Source: CAVQGZ01 sp963712175 (GTDB lineage Bacteria > Actinomycetota > Actinomycetes > Jiangellales > Jiangellaceae). From it: 64,000 nucleotides of DNA. Below are positions 18,559 to 26,635 of the stretch, one piece after another; position 1 is the first letter of the stretch; every line of letters begins with the position of its first letter. Made by a program: the position numbers and the translations under genes. Below the pieces are notes generated by a model. The model did no database searches. It was not told the origin of the DNA and was given only the letters and a program-made list of their open reading frames with translations. Location of the stretch: positions 62,001-126,000 of the forward strand of contig CAVQGZ010000001.1 of NCBI GenBank assembly GCA_963712175.1. Direction: 5' to 3'.

Positions 18559-19386
18559 TCAGCGCGAGCGCTGGGTCTCGACGGGCTCGTCGACTGGGGT
18601 CCGGGGGTAGATCCAGGCGTACGCCATCCCCACGAACAGTCCGCCGCCGACGATGTTGCCCAACGTCGCCGGCACCAGGTTGGCGACCAAGAAGTCCATC
18701 CAGGTCGCGTCCAGGCCTGTCATCAACGCGGCGGGGATGAAGAACATGTTGGCGATCGAGTGCTCCATGCCCAGGGCCACGAAGGCCATCACGGGGAACC
18801 AGATCCCGGCCATCTTGCTGATCGTGTCTTTGGCTGAGTAAGCCTGCCACGCAGCGATACACACCAGGAAGTTGGCTCCGATGCCGCGCGCGAACGTCTC
18901 GAGCAGCGTGTGGTCCAGCTTCGTTCCGGCGACTTGGTGCAGGTAGTCCGTCGCATCCGCCCCGGCGACGTAGATGCCCGTCGCGACACCCAGGACGGCG
19001 GCGGCCAGCAGCGACCCGACGAAGTTGCCGGTGAACGACAGCGTCAGAGTCCGCAGCGCCGCCCAGCTGGTGATCGAGCGTCGGTACAGCGAGACGATGA
19101 ACGTGGCGCAGTTGGACGTGAACAGGTCGGCCCCGGTGAGCACCACGGCGATGAAGCCGAGCGGGAAGACGGCCCCGAACAGCAGCTTCTGCAGGCCCGG
19201 GTTCGTCTCACCGAGACCGACCGCACCGCCCGCCACCACCGTCGCCAAGAGCCCGCCGACTCCGAGAAGCGCCCCGCCCAGGACAGCACGAAGGCCGAAC
19301 CGTCGGGCGTCCATCGATGCCGAGGCGAGGCTGGACTGCTCTGCGTAGTCCACCACCTCGGCGGGCGTCAGGTAGTTGCGGCTCAT
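18559..19386 (-). CDS. Formate/nitrite transporter (FNT) family channel
   Basis: A 275-residue membrane protein with six hydrophobic segments. FNT hallmarks are LTPAEVVDYAEQ at the N-terminus, GADLFTSNCATF, LSFTGNFVGSLLAA, GANFLVCIAAWQAYSAKD and LGMEHSIANMFFIPAAL. It should be an anion channel for formate, nitrite or a similar small monovalent acid. I chose ATG 19386 (MSRNYLTPAEV) because an upstream start at 19431 would overlap the divergent DUF1707 gene. A TACTGT box 9 nt upstream suggests a near-leaderless transcript. Confidence 0.9.
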   Translation of the reverse strand: MSRNYLTPAEVVDYAEQSSLASASMDARRFGLRAVLGGALLGVGGLLATVVAGGAVGLGETNPGLQKLLFGAVFPLGFIAVVLTGADLFTSNCATFIVSLYRRSITSWAALRTLTLSFTGNFVGSLLAAAVLGVATGIYVAGADATDYLHQVAGTKLDHTLLETFARGIGANFLVCIAAWQAYSAKDTISKMAGIWFPVMAFVALGMEHSIANMFFIPAALMTGLDATWMDFLVANLVPATLGNIVGGGLFVGMAYAWIYPRTPVDEPVETQRSR

Positions 19387-19407
19387 CGCGGCGCCACAGT
19401 AGCGGCG

Positions 19408-19420
19408 TAGCGTCTGCGTG
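19408..19420 (+). promoter_or_regulatory. Leaderless promoter of the DUF1707 gene
   Basis: TAGCGT, 7 nt, then ATG at 19421. This spacing supports the ATG rather than the GTG at 19418 as the start. Confidence 0.55.
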
Positions 19421-20086
19421 ATGAGCGACATCTTGCCGACAGGCGCTGCGGGCGACCCCCGCGACCTGCGGTGCTCTGACTCGGACCGGGAGAAGGTGGC
19501 CGAGGCGCTGCGCTCAGCGATGGCCGATGGTCGAATCGACCTGGACGAGCTGCAGGAGCGGCTCGACCGTACCTACGCCGCTCGCACCTACCGCGACCTG
19601 GAGCCGGTCATCGCCGACCTGCCGGGTGGCGCAGGGGTCCCGCTACCGGCGGGCCGTCCTACGCCATCGCTGCGGCCGGGCGCAGACGCATCGTCCATCG
19701 ATCGCCTCGGCGGCGTTGCCACCTCCGGGTCTGCGGTGGCCATCATGGGCGGCTCGTCCCGCAAAGGGGCCTGGGTCGTACCGGAGTCGTTCACCGCAGT
19801 CGCCGTCATGGGTGGGGTGGAGCTGGACCTCACCCAGGCACGCTTCGAGGCCGCTGAGGTCGTGATCAACGCTGTCGCATTCTGGGGAGGCATCGAGATC
19901 ATGGTTCCCCTCGACGTCGCCGTCCAGGTGGACGGGGTAGGTGTCATGGGCGCCTTCGAAGGACCGCGAGACGATGTCGCTACCCAGGCCACCGTGCGCG
20001 TTCGCGTCACCGGCGTCGCGCTGATGGGCGGGGTCGAGGTCAAGCGCAAGAACGGCCCGGCCGAGCAGCGCCAGCTCCCCCGGTGA
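19421..20086 (+). CDS. DUF1707 (SHOCT-like) and LiaF-like C-terminal domain protein
   Basis: A 221-residue protein. The N-terminal DUF1707 domain has PRDLRCSDSDREKVAEALRS and YAARTYRDLEPVIADLPG. The C-terminal domain resembles the beta-repeat cell-wall-active-antibiotic-response (LiaF) fold, with repeats such as AVAIMGGSSRKGAWVVPES and VAVMGGVELDLTQARFE. No membrane helix is seen. The family may act in envelope-stress sensing, but that is inference. A paralogue lies at 38670-39341. Confidence 0.85.
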   Translation: MSDILPTGAAGDPRDLRCSDSDREKVAEALRSAMADGRIDLDELQERLDRTYAARTYRDLEPVIADLPGGAGVPLPAGRPTPSLRPGADASSIDRLGGVATSGSAVAIMGGSSRKGAWVVPESFTAVAVMGGVELDLTQARFEAAEVVINAVAFWGGIEIMVPLDVAVQVDGVGVMGAFEGPRDDVATQATVRVRVTGVALMGGVEVKRKNGPAEQRQLPR

Positions 20087-20212
20087 CGGAGCGTGCCGCG
20101 ACCGCCCGGCGACGGTGACGGCCGCGCGGTGCGAGCGGACTCGTGACCTTCGGACGTTGCCTGCGCGGCAGCAGAGACGCCAGCGTGAAGGGGTCGACCG
20201 AAGGAGACCTGG

Positions 20213-20686
20213 ATGAAGACACGAGAAGCCGCTGAGCAGTTCTTGACCAATCGCCGGATCGCCGTGACGGGGGTCTCGCGTCAGGCGGAGGGGCATGGCT
20301 CCAACATCGTCTACCAGCGGCTCAAGGAGCGCGGTTACGACGCCGTCGCGGTGAACCCCAACGCCGACACGGTTGAGGGCGACCCGTGCTACCCAACCCT
20401 GGCGGCGGTGCCGGACGGAGTCCAGGCGGTCGTCATCGCGACGAGCCCGGAGCACGCCGTGTCAACCATGCAGGAGTGCGTCGACCTGGGTATCACTCAG
20501 GTCTGGATGCACCGCTCGTTCGGCGGGGGCAGCGTGTCGGACGCCGCGACCGACCTGGGGCGTCAGAACGGGGTCACGGTGATCGATGGCGGCTGTCCGC
20601 TGATGTTCGGGCCGACGGCTGACGGGGGCCACAAGATGATGTGCCGCGTGCTCACGCTGTTCGGCACAGTCCCGCGCACGGTCTGA
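20213..20686 (+). CDS. CoA-binding domain protein
   Basis: A 157-residue stand-alone CoA-binding (succinyl-CoA-synthetase-like Rossmann) protein. Motifs are RRIAVTGVSRQAEGHGSNIV and GYDAVAVNPNADTVEGDPCY. The region VWMHRSFGGGSVS takes the position of the usual nucleotide-binding loop. The ATG is preceded by GAAGGAGACCTGG, a strong ribosome site. The specific role is unknown; such proteins may bind CoA or take part in protein CoAlation or regulation. Confidence 0.85.
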   Translation: MKTREAAEQFLTNRRIAVTGVSRQAEGHGSNIVYQRLKERGYDAVAVNPNADTVEGDPCYPTLAAVPDGVQAVVIATSPEHAVSTMQECVDLGITQVWMHRSFGGGSVSDAATDLGRQNGVTVIDGGCPLMFGPTADGGHKMMCRVLTLFGTVPRTV

Positions 20687-20727
20687 GCTTGGGCGGGTGC
20701 GCCTGCGTCGCCGGGGTCGCGGGCTCG

Positions 20728-20949
20728 CTAGAGCTTGGTCATCCTCGCGTAGGGGCTGGGGATCCGGACGTTCTGCGTCCCGAATCGAACAACGACCGCC
20801 GACTCCGACAGCGACACGACGCGGCCGAGGCCGTACTTGTCGTGGGTGACCCGCTCATCGACGGCAAACGTCTCGATGACGGGGGCCGGACGAGCGGCGA
20901 AGGGGCCGTATGAGGGCTTGGACCGCGAGGCTGCTGGGCGCTTGACCAT
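20728..20949 (-). CDS. Small Tudor/CarD-like domain protein
   Basis: A 73-residue protein. A basic proline-rich N-terminus (MVKRPAASRSKPSYGPF) precedes a compact domain VDERVTHDKYGLGRVVSLSE with VVVRFGTQNVRIP. The VxHxKYGLGxV pattern is that of the Tudor-like domain at the C-terminus of UvrD/PcrA helicases and of the CarD RNA-polymerase-interacting domain. The start is supported by a CATACT -10 box exactly 7 nt upstream. It is divergent from the DEAD-box helicase gene. A role on RNA polymerase or nucleic acid is inference from the fold. Confidence 0.75.
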   Translation of the reverse strand: MVKRPAASRSKPSYGPFAARPAPVIETFAVDERVTHDKYGLGRVVSLSESAVVVRFGTQNVRIPSPYARMTKL

Positions 20950-20962
20950 TGTGTCCAGTATG
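20950..20962 (-). promoter_or_regulatory. Leaderless promoter of the Tudor-like gene
   Basis: The minus strand reads CATACT, 7 nt, ATG. Confidence 0.55.
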
Positions 20963-21005
20963 ACACCGCCGGAGCAGTGGTGCCGCCGTTCTCCTGGCGA
21001 TGCCG

Positions 21006-21127
21006 TAGTCTGGCCGAAGGCGCGGCAGTGCTGTGCCTCTATGTGTCTCGACGCCGTGCGCGGCGTTCGCCTCTCGATGACGTGTGAGCTGGCCCGAGCC
21101 GCTCCCACCGCACGTCGAAGGATCCCA
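21006..21127 (+). promoter_or_regulatory. Promoter and structured leader of the DEAD-box helicase
   Basis: A TAGTCT -10-like box lies at 21006-21011. The implied leader of about 110 nt contains a perfect hairpin ACGCCG-TGCG-CGGCGT at 21051-21066 and ends in GAAGGA before the GTG start. This is a long leader by the standard of this window. Confidence 0.45.
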
Positions 21128-22393
21128 GTGACCAACACCCCCACCAGCGCTACTTCTGCGCCTGCGCCCTGCACGTTCGCCAGTCTCGGTGTGCCTGCAC
21201 CCCTTGTCTCGGCCCTACGCCGGCAAGACCGCACCGAGCCGTTCCCCATCCAGGCCTCCACCCTCCCGGCAGCGCTGGACGGGCGTGACGTGCTCGGCCG
21301 CGCGCGAACCGGCAGCGGCAAGACCATCGCCTTCGCGGTCCCGGTCGCTGCGCGGCTCGCCGCCGGCTCGGCGACCCGCCGTCCGGGACGCCCTCGGGCG
21401 CTCATCCTCGTACCGACCCGCGAGCTCGCGAACCAGGTAGACGCCACGCTGCAGCCGTTGGCTGCTGCGATGGGGCTGCGGTCGATGACCATCTTCGGCG
21501 GCGTGGGTCAAGGACCCCAGGTGGCGGCCCTGCGTCGAGGCGTCGACATCTGTGTGGCAACCCCGGGACGCCTGGAAGACCTGATCGGCCAGCGACACCT
21601 CTCGCTCGGGTCCATCGAGGTCACCGTCCTGGACGAGGCGGACCACATGGCCGACCTCGGCTTCCTCCCCGCGGTACGTCGCCTCTTGGACCAGACGCCG
21701 CGGGGCACTCAGCGCCTGCTCTTCTCGGCCACGCTGGACGGGCAGGTCGACGTCCTGGTGCGCCGCTACATGACGGATGTGGTCGTCCACCACGTGGACG
21801 AGCCTCGCTCGGCCGTCCCCGAGATGTCGCACCGGCTGCTGACGGTCAACGCGCAGGACAAGTCTGCGGTCGTCCACGAGCTGCTCGCCGGCGAGCCGCG
21901 CACGCTCGCGTTCACCCGCACCAAGCATGCCGCCCGGAAGCTGGCTCAACGTCTCACCGCCGCGGGCATCCCGAGTGCCGACCTGCACGGAAACCTGTCC
22001 CAACCGGCCCGGACGCGCAACCTTGCCGCCTTCCACGACGGCTCCGTCAGGGTGCTCGTCGCGACCGACATCGCCGCACGCGGCATCCACGTGGACGACG
22101 TCGGTCTCGTCGTGCACGTGGACCCTCCGGCCGAGCACAAGGCATACCTGCACCGGTCCGGCCGCACGGCCCGCGCCGGTAACGCAGGTTCCGTGGTCAC
22201 GGTCGCCACCCTCGAGCAGCGCTCGGCGGTTCGCAGCCTTCTGCGAAGTGCCCAGGTGTCCGCGGTCGAGGAGCACCGGGGCTCCGATCCCGCCTCCCCG
22301 GGCGCCGAGGCGGCCCGACCGGGGCCCGAGATGCGGGCACCGGGCAACCGGCGCTCGAGCGGCGGGCAGCGTCGCCGGCGTTCGACCCGCTGA
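21128..22393 (+). CDS. DEAD/DEAH-box RNA helicase
   Basis: A 421-residue ATP-dependent RNA helicase. Motifs in order: Q-motif PFPIQASTLPAAL, I ARTGSGKT, Ia PTRELANQV, Ib TPGRLED, II VLDEADHMADLGF, III LLFSATLD, IV LAFTRTKHAA, V ATDIAARGIHVDDV and VI HRSGRTARAG, followed by a basic, disordered tail. It resembles RhlE-type helicases acting on structured RNA and ribosome assembly, especially in the cold. I chose the GTG at 21128 (after GAAGGA) because the open frame upstream lacks any family similarity. Confidence 0.95.
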   Translation: MTNTPTSATSAPAPCTFASLGVPAPLVSALRRQDRTEPFPIQASTLPAALDGRDVLGRARTGSGKTIAFAVPVAARLAAGSATRRPGRPRALILVPTRELANQVDATLQPLAAAMGLRSMTIFGGVGQGPQVAALRRGVDICVATPGRLEDLIGQRHLSLGSIEVTVLDEADHMADLGFLPAVRRLLDQTPRGTQRLLFSATLDGQVDVLVRRYMTDVVVHHVDEPRSAVPEMSHRLLTVNAQDKSAVVHELLAGEPRTLAFTRTKHAARKLAQRLTAAGIPSADLHGNLSQPARTRNLAAFHDGSVRVLVATDIAARGIHVDDVGLVVHVDPPAEHKAYLHRSGRTARAGNAGSVVTVATLEQRSAVRSLLRSAQVSAVEEHRGSDPASPGAEAARPGPEMRAPGNRRSSGGQRRRRSTR

Positions 22394-22417
22394 GAGCCCC
22401 GTCGCAGTCCGAGCCAG

Positions 22418-23344
22418 TCACCCGGGTGGGCGGTGGTGGTGCCACGTGCCGCGCAGCACACCCAGGTAGACCCCGGCTGCGACGAGCGTGCCACCACCGA
22501 GGAGTCCGACTCCGACGGGTTCGTCATCGAGCCATGCGGAGAGGGCAATCGTGAGAAGCGGGATCAGGACGAACACGTAGTTGGCGCGCGAGGCACTCCA
22601 GTGCTTGAGCACGAGCAGCTGGAGCGAGAACACCGCGACCGAACCGACAACTGCCAGGTAGAGCACCGCCAGCCAGGTCTCGGGACGCCGTGGAAGCACG
22701 GGCGTCTGCCCGACAAGGGTCGACGCGACGAGGAGAAGTCCAGCGGCCGTGAGCGCTCCGACGGCGTTCATGGCGATCGGGTCGACCCGAGGTGATCGGC
22801 GCACGAGGACGGTGGCCAGGGCCATGCACACGGTCGCGCCGAGCCCGGCGAGCAGTGGACCGAGAGGTACGGGCTCGCCCTCGGGGCGCCAGGCAACGAC
22901 TGCAACTCCGGCGGCGGACAGGACCGAGCCGACGACGGCACCGCGTGTCAGAAGCTCCTGCCGCCAGGCCACGGCTATGAGCAGCGAGACCAGGGGTGCC
23001 AGCGCCAGCAGGGTCTGGCCGAGCCCAGCCTGGATCGTCAGCAGCGCCCAGTAGGCCAGGGCGAACGTAGCGGCCAGCCCGAACACCCCGAACGCGAGAG
23101 CCCCTTGTAGCTCACGCCCCCGTGGCCACGGTCGCCGGAGCGCAAGCATCATCGCGAGCAGGATGACGGACGCGAGCAGGAACCGCAGGGCTGCGCCCCA
23201 TAGCCACTCCAGCTCACGATTGCTGAAGCGGATGGCCACCGCGCTTGCGCCGGCCAGCACAATCACGCCGGCGAACGCAGAGGCAGCGACTCGATCCGCT
23301 GACGGTGCCGGCAGCGGCCTGACCTGCCGCCCGCTACGGGTCAC
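22418..23344 (-). CDS. EamA family (DMT superfamily) transporter
   Basis: A 308-residue membrane protein with ten hydrophobic segments arranged as two EamA repeats. Examples are FAGVIVLAGASAVAIRFSNR, ALAYWALLTIQAGLGQTLLA and, in the second half, LLVLKHWSASRANYVFVLIP. It probably exports metabolites. A GTG at 23344 is chosen as start; an in-frame ATG at 23398 is an alternative. Its stop is 24 bp from the convergent helicase stop. Confidence 0.88.
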   Translation of the reverse strand: MTRSGRQVRPLPAPSADRVAASAFAGVIVLAGASAVAIRFSNRELEWLWGAALRFLLASVILLAMMLALRRPWPRGRELQGALAFGVFGLAATFALAYWALLTIQAGLGQTLLALAPLVSLLIAVAWRQELLTRGAVVGSVLSAAGVAVVAWRPEGEPVPLGPLLAGLGATVCMALATVLVRRSPRVDPIAMNAVGALTAAGLLLVASTLVGQTPVLPRRPETWLAVLYLAVVGSVAVFSLQLLVLKHWSASRANYVFVLIPLLTIALSAWLDDEPVGVGLLGGGTLVAAGVYLGVLRGTWHHHRPPG

Positions 23345-23413
23345 CGCACCCCCATGCCTGGCGATGACACTCTGCCAAGTGCCCGCGCCGGCCAGCACGT
23401 TGCCAAGGCTCGG

Positions 23414-23623
23414 TCACCCGGGGAACGGGTACCACTGTGCGGCGAATCCCATCACCTTGCGGCAGTGCGGACAGAAGAAGACGAAGCCCCGCCCGACCCC
23501 GAACGGTCCCTCCGGCTTGCGCAGGTAGATCTCGGGGAGCTCGACCTCACAGTGAGGGCAGACGGGGACGAGATCATCGCGACGCACGGCAACGCACGGC
23601 TTCGCCACTGCTTGTGGGCTCAT
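23414..23623 (-). CDS. Small zinc-ribbon protein
   Basis: A 69-residue protein with two CPHC knuckles (VPVCPHCEVELPEIYL and FFCPHCRKVMGF) about 30 residues apart, consistent with one four-cysteine zinc site. The C-terminus ends in aromatic residues (AAQWYPFPG). Similar small zinc ribbons are widespread in actinobacteria without known function. The coding frame is clear from the paired motifs. Confidence 0.7.
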   Translation of the reverse strand: MSPQAVAKPCVAVRRDDLVPVCPHCEVELPEIYLRKPEGPFGVGRGFVFFCPHCRKVMGFAAQWYPFPG

Positions 23624-23822
23624 CGTGGCCTCCTACCAGCAGGCTAGTACGTCGCGGGCATCTCGAGGGCCTACCCGTCTGACCCGCTCGCCCGGCCTCG
23701 CAGCAGTCCCGGGGAGCTCTCGATCTGCTTCTTCACGTGCCTGTGCATTGCCAGGCTGCGGAGTTGACTCCCCACGATCATCGGCGCACTGTCAGACCAC
23801 CACTACGACGAGGGAGCGGCGA

Positions 23823-24110
23823 ATGTACGGAACCGTGATGATCGGCAGGCTGACATCCGACACGACCGCCGAAGCACTCGAGAAGACCTTGCAGGCGTGG
23901 TCGAGCCGAGAACGCTCGGACGGGTTCGTCGACGCCAACGTCCTGATCTCCGACGACGCCAACCACGTCGTCATCGCCACCCGATTCGCCTCCAAGGAGC
24001 AGTACTGGGCCTTGGCCGACAACCCCGACCAAGACGAGTGGTACCGCGCCACACTCGCACCGCTCCTCGACGGCGACCCCACGTGGATCGACGGCACCTG
24101 GATGGAGTAG
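23823..24110 (+). CDS. Small ABM-like (dimeric alpha/beta-barrel) protein
   Basis: A 95-residue protein, MYGTVMIGRLTSDTTAEALE, with VVIATRFASKEQYWALADNP. The pattern of a strand, a helix, then a V-x-x-R-F strand resembles antibiotic-biosynthesis-monooxygenase-type dimeric barrels. The ATG follows GAGGGAGCGG, an adequate ribosome site. No neighbour indicates its substrate. The 277 bp that follow up to 24387 show no convincing gene. Confidence 0.65.
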   Translation: MYGTVMIGRLTSDTTAEALEKTLQAWSSRERSDGFVDANVLISDDANHVVIATRFASKEQYWALADNPDQDEWYRATLAPLLDGDPTWIDGTWME

Positions 24111-24387
24111 CCACGCTCTCCCGACCACGTGGTGCCAGAGGAGGGTGAGTGCCAGGGTCGAGTGCCAGGTTTGACGCGTAGCTGAGCTGAGAGCTGGACT
24201 TCCGTCCGCACCGGCATCGCTCTGCACAGCACGGCATCACCCACCCTCACTGCCTGCACCCCCACGCCACCGACCACGGCCAGCAGCAGCCATCGCGAGC
24301 CGACCTGTCCGCCCGCTGGATCCAAGAGAGCGAAGCCGGGCCCTCTTGGGGGTTGACGGCTCACGTGGACAGGTCGAGCGTGGAGCG

Positions 24388-25452
24388 GTGCGAGCGCCGG
24401 TCTCCTTCGATCCCGTTGAGGCGTTGCGCGTGATGGTGCGGATCCGTCTGGTGGAGCGCGTCCTGTCGCGCGCCTGGGCGGCGGGCCAGGTGCCCGGCGA
24501 GTTCCACGGCGGTATCGGCGAGGAGGGCATCTATGCCGGACTGCTCGCCCACCTCGATGGGCAGGATGCCGTGGCTGTCGATCACCGCAGCACGGGTCCG
24601 CTGGTGGCCCGAGGGGTCGACCTGAGCGCGCTGATGGTGGAGGTGATGGGCGGTCAGACGGGTCTGAACGCAGGCTGGGCCGGGCACATGCACCTGATGG
24701 ACCCGCAGCTGAGGGTGGCCGCGGACGGCATCGTGGGCAGCAGCGCCCCGCTCGCGGTCGGTCATGCGGTGGCGGCCCAACAGCTGCGCCCGGGGGCGGT
24801 GGCGGTGGCGCTGTTCGGGGAGGGCGCGCTGAACGCCGGGGTGGTGCTGGAGGCGGTCAACCTGGCCGTGGTGTGGCAGCTGCCGGTGGTGTTCGTGTGC
24901 AAGGACAACCGGTGGTCGATCACCACCCGCACCGCGGCGATGACCGCCGGGGACCCGCGCGCACGGGTCGCCGCCATGGGTGTCCCGGTGGTCACGGTGC
25001 GCGGCGAGCGGGTTGACGGGGTGCACCGGGCCGCCGCACGCCTGGTGAAGCGTGCCCGCGCCGGGAAGGGCCCCGGGATGGTGTACGCGACGTGTCACCG
25101 TCCTGGTGGGCACTTCGAGGGCGACCCGCTGCTGCGGATCCTGCGCGACCCCCGGGGGCAGGCGGGCGAGCTGGCACCGGGCCTGCTGGCCGGGGTCCAG
25201 GCCGCGACCGGTGGCAGCGGCCGCGAACGTGTCGCGGGGCTGTCCACGTTGTCGGGCCGGCTCGCGGCAGCCGCCCGGGACTGGGGCGTCCGCACCGGCC
25301 GGGACCCGATCTGGCACGCCCGTCGTCTGGTTGCCGACGATGTCGCCGAGCAGGTCCGAGACGACGAGCGGGCCCGCGTCGCTGAGGCGTGGGCTCAGGC
25401 GGTCCAGGCCCTGAGGGGGCCGCGGGTCGCCGGCGCGGAGGCCGGCCTGTGA
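24388..25452 (+). CDS. Thiamine-diphosphate-dependent 2-oxoacid dehydrogenase E1 component, alpha subunit
   Basis: A 354-residue E1-alpha protein of the pyruvate/acetoin/branched-chain dehydrogenase family. Key regions are EFHGGIGEEGIYAGLLAHL, VDHRSTGPLVARG, GHMHLMDP, and the ThDP/Mg motif LFGEGALNAG ending at VCKDN (Asn174). The usual GDG is GEG here (Glu145), a conservative change in the metal ligand. The start is uncertain: GTG 24388 is chosen, with a TTG at 24346 possible. The stop overlaps the E1-beta start (GTGA). No E2 or E3 gene is nearby. Confidence 0.85.
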   Translation: MRAPVSFDPVEALRVMVRIRLVERVLSRAWAAGQVPGEFHGGIGEEGIYAGLLAHLDGQDAVAVDHRSTGPLVARGVDLSALMVEVMGGQTGLNAGWAGHMHLMDPQLRVAADGIVGSSAPLAVGHAVAAQQLRPGAVAVALFGEGALNAGVVLEAVNLAVVWQLPVVFVCKDNRWSITTRTAAMTAGDPRARVAAMGVPVVTVRGERVDGVHRAAARLVKRARAGKGPGMVYATCHRPGGHFEGDPLLRILRDPRGQAGELAPGLLAGVQAATGGSGRERVAGLSTLSGRLAAAARDWGVRTGRDPIWHARRLVADDVAEQVRDDERARVAEAWAQAVQALRGPRVAGAEAGL

Positions 25453-26462
25453 TCGAGATGACCTACGGGCAAGCCATCGACACCGCCCTCGCTGAGGCCA
25501 TGGCCGGTGACGAGCGCGTGCTCACCTGGGGGGAGGACGTGCAGCTGATCCACCGGGACCTGCTGGCCCGGTTCGGACCTCGTCGAGTTCGCGACACCCC
25601 GATCAGCGAAGCCGCGTTCGTCTACGCCGGCGTCGGCGCAGCCATGGGCGGGCTTCGACCTGTCGTGGAGGTCATGCTGGTCGACTTCCTCACCGTCGCC
25701 TGGTCGGCAGTGGTCAACGCGGCGGCGAAGTTCGCCGACTTCAGCGGCGGCCGCTGGCCCGTGCCGCTGGTGATCCGGGCCAGGTGCGGGGGGTGGTACG
25801 CCGACGGCGGCCAGCACGAGCAGACCCTGTGGGGCCAGCTGGCCGCCACACCCGGGATATCGGTGGTGTGCCCAGCGACACCCGCCGATGCAGCGGGCCT
25901 GATGCTCTCTGCCATCGACACCGACGACGTGGTCGTCTACCTCGAGCACAAGCTGCTGTCCGAGCAGTTCCTGGACTACCTCGGCGGAGCCAGCCGACCG
26001 ACGCTCGACTTCAGCCGCCTCGTGCCCCCCGAGGGCGCCCGCGGACCGGTCCCCGACCGACTGCAACCGATCCCCCTCGGCCAGTCGACGCTGCGCAGGT
26101 CCGGCACTGACGTCGGGCTCGTCAGCGTCGGCGTCGGCGTGCACAGGTGCCTGCAGGCCGCCGAGGAACTCGCCCGGGGCGGCATCTCCGCCGCCGTCCT
26201 GGACCTGCGCAGCATCCACCCTCTCGACACCCAGGCCATCCGCACCCTCGCCGACCGCACCGATCGCCTCGTGGTCGTCGACGAGGACTACACCCGGGGC
26301 GGGCTCAGCGGCGAGATCGCCGCGACGCTCTTGTCCGCCGGGCTCACCCCTCGCTATCGCCGTGTCACGGTTGACACCACGATCCCGTTCGCCCCCGCCC
26401 TCGAGTACCAGGCCCTCCCTAACGCCGAGCGAATCGCCGCCGCCGCACGCGACCTCCTCTAG
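25449..26462 (+). CDS. 2-oxoacid dehydrogenase E1 component, beta subunit
   Basis: A 337-residue E1-beta protein. It starts MIEMTYGQAIDTALAEAMAG with the conserved catalytic region VLTWGEDVQ (Glu that activates ThDP), DTPISEAAFVYAGVGAAMGG, and the C-terminal transketolase domain (VSVGVGVHRCLQAAEELARG, DLRSIHPLDTQAI, VVDEDYTRGGLSGEIAA). Translational coupling to E1-alpha through a 4-nt overlap implies a heterotetrameric E1. Which 2-oxoacid is used cannot be read from the sequence, and the partner E2 must be encoded elsewhere. Confidence 0.88.
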   Translation: MIEMTYGQAIDTALAEAMAGDERVLTWGEDVQLIHRDLLARFGPRRVRDTPISEAAFVYAGVGAAMGGLRPVVEVMLVDFLTVAWSAVVNAAAKFADFSGGRWPVPLVIRARCGGWYADGGQHEQTLWGQLAATPGISVVCPATPADAAGLMLSAIDTDDVVVYLEHKLLSEQFLDYLGGASRPTLDFSRLVPPEGARGPVPDRLQPIPLGQSTLRRSGTDVGLVSVGVGVHRCLQAAEELARGGISAAVLDLRSIHPLDTQAIRTLADRTDRLVVVDEDYTRGGLSGEIAATLLSAGLTPRYRRVTVDTTIPFAPALEYQALPNAERIAAAARDLL

Positions 26463-26635
26463 CCCGACCGCGCCCGAGGGACGCCGCACGGTGCCGTGGG
26501 GCGGACGTGGGCACGTTGGGGCCGACTCGCAACCAGCGAGTTGCCGCCGCTGGCCCATCAGGTCGTAAGACTTTGTTCAGGTGGCATCGGGCGATGTCGG
26601 GGAACGCCTGGGTTGTCGCCGGGGTTGCATGCGCC

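Noticed and set aside
24111..24387. A possible small gene upstream of E1 alpha
   Set aside because: Open frames here are short and biased in the way of non-coding high-GC sequence; no motif or start signal supports one.
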